The position numbers were made by a program, and so were the translations under genes. Positions 24,073 to 28,952 of a stretch of DNA of 50,703 nt are shown piece after piece. The notes beneath the pieces were generated by a model, which was not told the origin of the DNA, made no database searches, and saw only the letters and a list, made by a program, of their open reading frames with translations. The stretch spans positions 1 through 50,703 of the IMG/VR virus record IMGVR_UViG_3300043399_001247. The stretch is one strand, 5' to 3'. The number at the start of each line of letters is the position of its first letter. The first letter of the stretch is position 1. The DNA is from a virus.

Positions 24073-24552
24073 TCAGAACAGAGCACACTCGGCCTCGCGG
24101 CGGCGCACCAGCCCCGGCAGCACTCGCCCGCCGCCCCGCACCCAAAGGCGGAGCTGCTCCTTGGCCCCGCGCCAGTCTTGGGCGTTGAGCTTACGACGCA
24201 GAGTGCTGGTTTGCAGCCGCCCGACGCCCAGGTTGTAGGCGAAGTCCACAATCGCGCAGAACACGGCCCAGTTGTCCGTGAGCAATGCTTGCGCATAAAG
24301 GCCCGGACACAACCGACGGACGCCCGGCGCATACGTCTTGAGCAGCTCGACCTTGAGCCAGCGCTCGGCGGTTGCCTTGGTGATCGGCGGGTCGTCCATG
24401 GACACCTTGCGCCCGTCGGGGCGGTGCACCGTGCCGTAGCCCTGAGTTGGGTATCCGGCGGGGCACACGTAAGGGTAGACGAGGCCGTCCTTGCCGACGC
24501 GGTGCAGCCCTTCGAAGCGCTTGCACAACTCTTCGGCGATGGCCAGTCGCAT
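24073..24552 (-). CDS. Endolysin, T4-type lysozyme (GH24 muramidase)
   Basis: 159 residues. The catalytic glutamate is Glu14 in CKRFEGL, followed by YPYVCPAGYPTQGYGT with Cys30 and Thr36, the E / D-or-C / T triad of phage lysozymes. It cuts the glycan chain of peptidoglycan at the end of infection. No signal peptide is seen, so release depends on the holin upstream. ATG 24552 overlaps the stop of that gene (ATGA), which favours this start over longer in-frame readings to 24915. The segment between Glu14 and Cys30 is longer than in T4 lysozyme, as in a known subset of phage enzymes. Confidence 0.9.
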   Translation of the reverse strand: MRLAIAEELCKRFEGLHRVGKDGLVYPYVCPAGYPTQGYGTVHRPDGRKVSMDDPPITKATAERWLKVELLKTYAPGVRRLCPGLYAQALLTDNWAVFCAIVDFAYNLGVGRLQTSTLRRKLNAQDWRGAKEQLRLWVRGGGRVLPGLVRRREAECALF

Positions 24553-25046
24553 CAGAGCCCCCGCTGCTTCAGGGTGCGGTCGAGGAACCAGTAATTGATG
24601 GTCCCCGACAGCAGCGCCGCAAAGTCCGGCGTCATCATCGCTTTGAACACGGCGTCCGGCGCCATGCCGCTGCTCCAGCCATTCCAAGCGAACCAAACGT
24701 GCACGAAGGACCAGATGAACAACACCCAGTACGTGACCACGGGCCGCACACTGGCGGAGAGCGCTGCGGCCCAGCCGCCCGCAGCCTGGGCCATTGCGGC
24801 TTGCTGATTGATCGCGGCGTTGAAGGCGTCCATGACACCCACGTCCACAGCGGCGTCGCGCTCCGCGCCGATCTCGGCGAGCTTCTGTTGGCCCCGGACC
24901 TTCTCCAGGTCGCACTGGCGGTCGAACATCGCCAGCTCGTGGCTGCGCTCGTTCTTCTTGTCGAAGAACTTCAGCACCTCGGGCGCCAGGCGGAACACCC
25001 CGCCGATCAGGCCTCCGAGCACCCCTCCGCCGAGCAGCTCAATCAT
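24552..25046 (-). CDS. Putative holin (three-TM type)
   Basis: 164 residues. A hydrophobic N terminus (MIELLGGGVLGGLIGGVF), a central charged helix (KKNERSHELAMFDRQCDLEKV) and two C-terminal hydrophobic segments (VVTYWVLFIWSFVHVWFAW and FAALLSGTINYWF) match the 3TM phage holin family. It sits directly before the lysozyme gene with coupled translation. It should oligomerise in the inner membrane and let the lysozyme reach the cell wall. The family call is by topology and motif recognition, not by a search. Confidence 0.75.
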   Translation of the reverse strand: MIELLGGGVLGGLIGGVFRLAPEVLKFFDKKNERSHELAMFDRQCDLEKVRGQQKLAEIGAERDAAVDVGVMDAFNAAINQQAAMAQAAGGWAAALSASVRPVVTYWVLFIWSFVHVWFAWNGWSSGMAPDAVFKAMMTPDFAALLSGTINYWFLDRTLKQRGL

Positions 25047-25049
25047 GGT

Positions 25050-25259
25050 TCAAGCCTTCCAGTGGCTGGAGATCCAACCGAGCAAGCCGCCGAACATGGA
25101 CGCGATCGTCATGCCCATCCAGAAGCCGCCCTTGCTCTTGTTGGCCAACTCGAGGAGCTGCTCAATTTGCCGCTCCATCTTGTCCATCTTCTTGTCCATT
25201 TCCTGCACGCGCTGCCACAGCACGCCGTACTTCACAGGATCGATCTCGCTCGGCTCCAT
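25050..25259 (-). CDS. Small membrane lysis protein (XhlA-like)
   Basis: 69 residues. Residues 10-42 form a charged coiled coil (QRVQEMDKKMDKMERQIEQL) and residues 45-65 a single membrane segment (GGFWMGMTIASMFGGLLGWI). This order matches XhlA-like haemolysin/holin-accessory proteins. It stands 3 bp before the holin gene and probably helps or times lysis. The short length makes the family call provisional. Confidence 0.65.
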   Translation of the reverse strand: MEPSEIDPVKYGVLWQRVQEMDKKMDKMERQIEQLLELANKSKGGFWMGMTIASMFGGLLGWISSHWKA

Positions 25260-25276
25260 CTTTCACCTCATGCAAT

Positions 25277-25310
25277 TGATTTTAAATTGCAAATTGCTTA
25301 TTTAAAATCA
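25277..25310. repeat. Perfect AT-rich inverted repeat at the DGR/lysis boundary
   Basis: TGATTTTAAAT at 25277-25287 and its exact complement ATTTAAAATCA at 25300-25310, with a 12-nt loop. It is nearly pure A/T in a GC-rich genome. It lies across the stop codon of the gene at 25298, exactly between the DGR-linked genes and the lysis genes. It could be a transcription stop, a protein-binding site or a cassette edge. Confidence 0.6.
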
Positions 25311-25546
25311 TTCTTGGAATAGCCAAATCGCTCAATTGTTGACAAGTCTTCTACATCCTGCCAAATCGGATCAAGCGTCGGACCTTCGTATCCCGGTTGT
25401 CCATAGCCCTCGGGGTACACCTGAACGTTTTGTTTGCGCGTCATAGAGCCCTTAAGTTGGGCCATGAAGGTTTCATGTTCAGGCGTGCCAGCGATAGAGT
25501 CCAAGTCTTCACGCGTGTTAATGACTGTTTTAGAAAGTGATGCCAT
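25298..25546 (-). CDS. Small protein coupled to the DGR reverse transcriptase
   Basis: 82 residues, ATG 25546, overlapping the end of the reverse transcriptase gene by 17 bp. The sequence runs KTVINTREDLDSIAGTPEHE, FMAQLKGSMTRKQNVQVYPE, YEGPTLDPIWQDVEDLSTIE. This resembles small proteins found beside phage tail fibre genes, with no known function. It is less GC-rich than the virion genes, like the reverse transcriptase, so it may travel with the DGR. A role in fibre assembly or in the DGR is possible but unproven. Confidence 0.65.
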   Translation of the reverse strand: MASLSKTVINTREDLDSIAGTPEHETFMAQLKGSMTRKQNVQVYPEGYGQPGYEGPTLDPIWQDVEDLSTIERFGYSKNDFK

Positions 25547-26513
25547 AACGTTTCTCCATCCATTGAATCAGATTGTGTGAATCTGCCCACTGCGCGTGCC
25601 CAGACCACGCGGCGGCAAACTTTTGCAGCCCCTGCACGTCGCCGTGATGCACAAAGTTGGCAACTTTGCGTTTTGCTCGCAACACCGAATTTTTACGAAG
25701 CAGCTTGTGCGTCGGCCAGATTCGATAGCCTAGAAAATTAACACCCCGCTGCGTTGGCGAAATTTGCCACTTGCCAATGCGTAGCTTCAGGCGCTCCATT
25801 GAAAAATCATTGAGACGCAGAAAGCTGTCCATCAATTGATGTCGATTATCGCCTAGCACAACGATATCGTCCATGTACCGCGCCCAGTGCCGATGGCCTA
25901 AATCGAAATGCACAAACCGGTCGGCGGCGTTGCCGTAGACATTGGCAAACAGCTGGCTTGTCAGACTGCCAATTGGTATACCTTTGCCTTCAACAGGAAT
26001 GATCTCTCGCAGGATTGCAAGCGTCTTGGAGCAGTCAATCTTTTTGTCGATCATGGAGTGCAAGACAGCACGATCCACGCTGGGAAAGAACTTGGAATAA
26101 TCAGTCTTCAGGAAATACTTGGCCTCCGTGTATCGGAGCTTTGCCTGCACAAAGCGCACGCCCGCATGGGTGCCTAAGCCCACGCGGCAAGCAAATGTTT
26201 GAGGCAGCAGGCTGCGCTCGAAAATGGGTGCCACCACGTTGCAAAGCGCGTGCTGCACAAGACGGTCTTTGAAGTCCAGTGCCGAAATTAGCCTGGGCTT
26301 TGGCTCGTAGACCGTGAACTGCCGATAGCTGCCAATGCGATAGCCGCCGTCTTGCAACTCTTGCTGCACGCGCAGCAGATTAGCCTCTGCGTATTCTTTG
26401 AACTCCAAGTAGCCAAACGTCTGCTTCTTTCCGCTTGAGGTCTTTTGATAAGCAAGCCGCAGGTTGTCCATGTCGGCAATGGAGCCGATCAGATTGCGAT
26501 GCTTCTTGCCCAT
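25530..26513 (-). CDS. DGR reverse transcriptase
   Basis: 327 residues. The palm contains KTDYSKFFPSVD with Asp138, the box IGSLTSQLFANVYGN at 181-195 (the G-x-x-x-SQ form of DGR and group II-like enzymes) and YMDD at 213-216 with the two catalytic aspartates. Fingers motifs include RLISALDFKDRLVQHAL near 74-90. It should copy the template RNA into cDNA while misincorporating at adenines, so new sequence is moved into the variable repeat. ATG 26513 begins after a 151-bp spacer from the template repeat. The same frame is open up to 27134 but runs through the template repeat and the Avd gene, so a longer protein is unlikely. No strong ribosome site is visible before 26513, so the start is somewhat uncertain. 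Confidence 0.93.
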   Translation of the reverse strand: MGKKHRNLIGSIADMDNLRLAYQKTSSGKKQTFGYLEFKEYAEANLLRVQQELQDGGYRIGSYRQFTVYEPKPRLISALDFKDRLVQHALCNVVAPIFERSLLPQTFACRVGLGTHAGVRFVQAKLRYTEAKYFLKTDYSKFFPSVDRAVLHSMIDKKIDCSKTLAILREIIPVEGKGIPIGSLTSQLFANVYGNAADRFVHFDLGHRHWARYMDDIVVLGDNRHQLMDSFLRLNDFSMERLKLRIGKWQISPTQRGVNFLGYRIWPTHKLLRKNSVLRAKRKVANFVHHGDVQGLQKFAAAWSGHAQWADSHNLIQWMEKRYGITF

Positions 26514-26664
26514 AAAAAAGTCGGCCGCGCTTTTGGATTTCCTACTAAGCGTTCTGCCGAACCGCGTGATGTATTTCCCGAAGGAGGATAAGACTGGCTG
26601 ACCACACTTTGATTGGCCTGCCCGCGTCGCCGTGGCAAACGTGGAGCGATAAAGTGGTGATGTC
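26514..26664 (-). ncRNA. TR-RT spacer, probable part of the DGR RNA
   Basis: 151 bp between the template repeat and the reverse transcriptase start, with no credible gene. In the studied Bordetella element the RNA downstream of TR is needed for priming and reverse transcription, and the spacer length here is similar. No protein or promoter signal was seen. Confidence 0.5.
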
Positions 26665-26785
26665 GTCACAGGCGAAGCGCGACCCGATGTTGTTGTTCGA
26701 GTTCGACGCAGCGTTGTTCCAGTTCGAGCATCGAGAACCGGAGTTTGCACCGTTGTTCCAGTTGCCGCCAAGGAGGACCGCATTT
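26665..26785 (-). repeat. DGR template repeat (TR)
   Basis: 121 bp read on the minus strand. It aligns without gaps to VR (27201-27321), with 111 identities. In the adhesin's reading frame it holds eleven AAC codons, in groups around NWNN, SNWNN and SNSNNN. AAC turned into NNC can give 15 amino acids and never a stop codon. TR begins 9 bp after the Avd stop codon and should be transcribed as an RNA template rather than translated. Confidence 0.95.
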
Positions 26786-26794
26786 TGACCCAGC

Positions 26795-27160
26795 CTATCC
26801 CTGCTTTTGCCTGCGCTTGATCCAGGCTCCGACCATCGCGCCAACCTCTGCGATCAGCACTTGTGCTGTTTGGAGTTGGTGCGCGGTCATTGCTCGGATT
26901 GAGAGCAGGAATCGCATCCAGAATCGCAAATGAGCAAGCGCCGCATCCGCGATGTAAATCTTTGAGACTTGATTGGATTTTCCCGCTTGAAAGAAAAGGT
27001 CTGGAACACCTAGCAGGCACTCCAGAAACATCTCTCGCGCCACCCCATGCTTGCGCGGCATCGACTGGGCGATGGGGTACAAGTACGCGATCACGCGCTC
27101 GTACTTTTCCACGATGACCATTTGGTCGTAGCATGTGGTGGCGTCTTTGGCGGGTTCCAT
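26795..27160 (-). CDS. avd: Accessory variability determinant (Avd-like)
   Basis: 121 residues, all helical, about the size of the Bordetella Avd. Two family blocks are visible: YERVIAYLYPIAQSMPRKHG near residue 20, and a C-terminal run with LRFWMRFLLSIRAMTAHQLQ followed by GAMVGAWIKRRQKQG. Avd proteins form a basic five-subunit barrel of four-helix bundles that binds the reverse transcriptase and template RNA. The lysine/arginine-rich tail fits. ATG 27160 is preferred because it leaves the homing hairpin untranslated. A TTG at 27190 would add ten residues encoded by the hairpin itself and lacks a clear ribosome site. Confidence 0.88.
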   Translation of the reverse strand: MEPAKDATTCYDQMVIVEKYERVIAYLYPIAQSMPRKHGVAREMFLECLLGVPDLFFQAGKSNQVSKIYIADAALAHLRFWMRFLLSIRAMTAHQLQTAQVLIAEVGAMVGAWIKRRQKQG

Positions 27161-27166
27161 CTTATC

Positions 27167-27182
27167 GGGCGCTTTCGCGCCC
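27167..27182 (-). promoter_or_regulatory. DGR homing-site hairpin/cruciform with GAAA tetraloop
   Basis: Minus strand GGGCGC-GAAA-GCGCCC, a perfect 6-bp GC stem, beginning immediately after the stop codon of the variable gene and 18 bp beyond the end of VR. In the Bordetella phage DGR a GC-rich inverted repeat with a GRNA-type tetraloop at this place is needed for efficient target recognition. I see no similar structure directly after TR, which would fit its role in marking the recipient copy. Confidence 0.8.
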
Positions 27183-28601
27183 TCAATCAAGACTCAGGTG
27201 GTCACAGGCGAAGCGCGACCCGATGTTGCTGAGCGAGTTCGACGCAGCGTTGTCCCAGACCGAGCATCGAGAACCGGAGTTCGCACCGCTGGTCCAGCTG
27301 CCGCCAAGGAGGACCGCATTTGGCGCGTTGTACTCGCTGCCCCGGCCTTCGGTGTTGGCGTTCCACGCAGCCGATGCAAACGGGCCGCCCCGCTCCTGGC
27401 CCCAAATCCACAGCACGCCCGCAGCCTGAATCACGCCCCACTTGGAGGTGTAGGCCGCATTGAGAATTGTGCTGCCCTGGTCGGTGCCGATGCTAGACGC
27501 CTCAGTTGTGCCGTAGGCGGCAGACATGAACTCTTGCTGGGTCGGGCAGCGCTTACCGAATGCGGTAGCCAACTCCATCGCCTCAAACCACGTGTAGCTG
27601 CCGTAGGTGGTGGAGCCGTTACCGCCAAACAGCGTCGGCACCTTGGGTGGGCTGGAGCCGTCGGCCATCGTCACGTTGTACTTGGAGGAGCCGTTGGTGA
27701 TGGCATCCACGCCGGTCAGGTAGATGTCCACCCAGAAGCCGCCAGCGACCAGGGTCATGCCACGCGGGTCAGAGCAAGACGGACGCCATTTCAAATCCCA
27801 GAAGCTGTACTCATTGATCTGCGCCGTAGTGTTGCCGCCAGATTGAGCCGTGGCATTGCCACCAGGCGCGTAATGGAAACCACCGACCTTGCGAGCATTA
27901 GCCGTAGGTGGCGAGGTGTGGTTGCTGGTTGCCTCTAGCGTGCCGTCTGTCTTCGCCCAGATGGCGTAGTCAGTGCCCGCCGAGAGAGACGGCATCGTGA
28001 TGCTGGCCCCACTGGCGATGGTCTTCATTTCGCCATTGACCTCGACATACAGAATGGACGACGTGGTCGCAGTGCCATTGCCCGTCTTTGTCCACGCGAC
28101 AATGGTCGAGTCTGCTTTTGTAAACAGACCTCGGTTGTTTGCTGCATTAAACGCTTGAACATCTGTGCCAATTGCAAGCCCTAAGTTGGTACGAGCATTG
28201 GCCGCAGTGCCAGCGCCGGTGCCCCCGTTGGCGACGGCCACCGTCCCCGTCACGTTGGCCGCAGTCCCTGTCGTGTTCTGATTCAGCGTTGGGACGTCGG
28301 CGGCTTGGATCGCCGACATCGCCACGTTGCTGCCGTTGCCGCGCAGGTATTGGCCGGAGGTGGTCGCCCCGGCGAGCGCGTTGATTGCGGCTTGTTGCGT
28401 GGTCTGCCCGGTGCCGCCCGCGCTGATCGGGGTGGTCTTCCAAGCGAGCACCTGCACCGAGCCGCTCGAATCCTTGTAGAAGAGCTTGCCGTCGGCGGTG
28501 TTGATGGCCAACTCGCCGTCGAGCAAGTTGCCCGCAGTCGGGGCGGCAGCAGGCGTAGCCGACTTGTAGAGTTGAATGGGCGTGTAGCCAGTTTGTGCCA
28601 T
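27183..28601 (-). CDS. DGR variable protein, Mtd-like receptor-binding protein
   Basis: 472 residues. The N terminus (IQLYKSATPAAAPTAGNLLD then GELAINTADGKLFYKDSSG) is a tail-attachment domain seen in Mtd-type and other fibre proteins. Residues 57-150 carry fibre repeats (SAGGTGQTTQQAAINALAG; VANGGTGAGTAANARTNLG). From about residue 270 a C-type-lectin/formylglycine-enzyme-like fold begins (DPRGMTLVAGGFWVDIYLTG). It ends with the variable repeat at residues 428-467, which keeps the frame GGxWxxGxxxGxRC and IGSRF. Seven residues differ from the template (435, 437, 438, 448, 450, 457, 458). The protein should sit at the fibre tip and bind the host receptor. Confidence 0.93.
   Translation of the reverse strand: MAQTGYTPIQLYKSATPAAAPTAGNLLDGELAINTADGKLFYKDSSGSVQVLAWKTTPISAGGTGQTTQQAAINALAGATTSGQYLRGNGSNVAMSAIQAADVPTLNQNTTGTAANVTGTVAVANGGTGAGTAANARTNLGLAIGTDVQAFNAANNRGLFTKADSTIVAWTKTGNGTATTSSILYVEVNGEMKTIASGASITMPSLSAGTDYAIWAKTDGTLEATSNHTSPPTANARKVGGFHYAPGGNATAQSGGNTTAQINEYSFWDLKWRPSCSDPRGMTLVAGGFWVDIYLTGVDAITNGSSKYNVTMADGSSPPKVPTLFGGNGSTTYGSYTWFEAMELATAFGKRCPTQQEFMSAAYGTTEASSIGTDQGSTILNAAYTSKWGVIQAAGVLWIWGQERGGPFASAAWNANTEGRGSEYNAPNAVLLGGSWTSGANSGSRCSVWDNAASNSLSNIGSRFACDHLSLD
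27201..27321 (-). repeat. DGR variable repeat (VR)
   Basis: 121 bp forming codons 428-467 of the adhesin. It differs from TR at ten bases, all at template adenines (29 adenines are available; none of the other 92 bases differs). Seven AAC codons became AGC, ACC, AGC, GTC, GAC, CTC and AGC, and one GCA became GCG without changing alanine. The last 27 bases before the end (IGSRFACD) are identical in TR and VR and form the GC-rich homing initiation site. Confidence 0.95.
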
Positions 28602-28607
28602 TGCAGC

Positions 28608-28952
28608 TTACCTCAGGTTCTCGAGTTTGAACAGAGTGTTCAGGTAGAACTTCGACACCTCGTCGATTATGTTCTCTAGCGCGGGCACCTCATGAGCCAG
28701 CACTTTTCTGTTTTCGGCGATCCAAAACATCGTCTCGCGGATCACCTTCGTCACGTCGTCTGGCGCCTTGGGCTTTTCGCGCGTGGCGGCGATGCAAGCC
28801 TCAATGAACTTGTCCGCCTCGCCGGGCACGCCCTCGTAGAACTCGGCGAGCGTTTCGTGCACGTAGCCCGAATCCGTCGTCCAGTGCGCCCTGTGCGCGG
28901 CGTCGCGCGCGGCGAACATGCGCTCAATGAATTGTTCTTGCAACTTGGCCAT
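28608..28952 (-). CDS. DUF5856-like phage protein
   Basis: 114 residues, helical. The beginning FIERMFAARDAAHRAHWTTD followed by SGYVHETLAEFYEGVPGEAD and a closing EVPALENIIDEVSKFYLNTL matches a family of small phage proteins (DUF5856). Its conserved His and Glu residues recall ferritin-like or DNA-starvation helical bundles; the function is unproven. It lies between the large tail fibre and the DGR adhesin and overlaps the fibre stop by 3 bp, so it is expressed late with them. Confidence 0.7.
   Translation of the reverse strand: MAKLQEQFIERMFAARDAAHRAHWTTDSGYVHETLAEFYEGVPGEADKFIEACIAATREKPKAPDDVTKVIRETMFWIAENRKVLAHEVPALENIIDEVSKFYLNTLFKLENLR

Larger units (their letters stand above)
25530..28601 (-). 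mobile_element. Diversity-generating retroelement (DGR)
   Basis: A complete cassette, in transcription order: the variable-protein gene (28601-27183) with VR at its 3' end, a GAAA-loop hairpin, the Avd-like gene, the template repeat TR and the reverse transcriptase. The order is the same as in the Bordetella phage BPP-1 element. All parts appear intact: RT with YMDD, TR/VR pair with only adenine differences, Avd-like four-helix protein, homing-site hairpin. It should diversify the tip of the adhesin without moving the element itself. Confidence 0.95.

Noticed and set aside
26545-26844. Open frame containing a copy of the adhesin C terminus
   Set aside because: This is TR read in the adhesin frame; it has no adhesin domain before it and is explained as the RNA template, not a gene or pseudogene.
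25530-27134. Very long reverse transcriptase reading frame reaching into the Avd gene
   Set aside because: The upstream half runs through TR and Avd in another frame, with low-complexity residues; RT similarity begins near the ATG at 26513.
27161-27190. TTG start for the Avd-like gene at 27190
   Set aside because: It would translate the hairpin, lacks a clear ribosome site, and the ATG at 27160 gives the usual family length. It is not excluded entirely.
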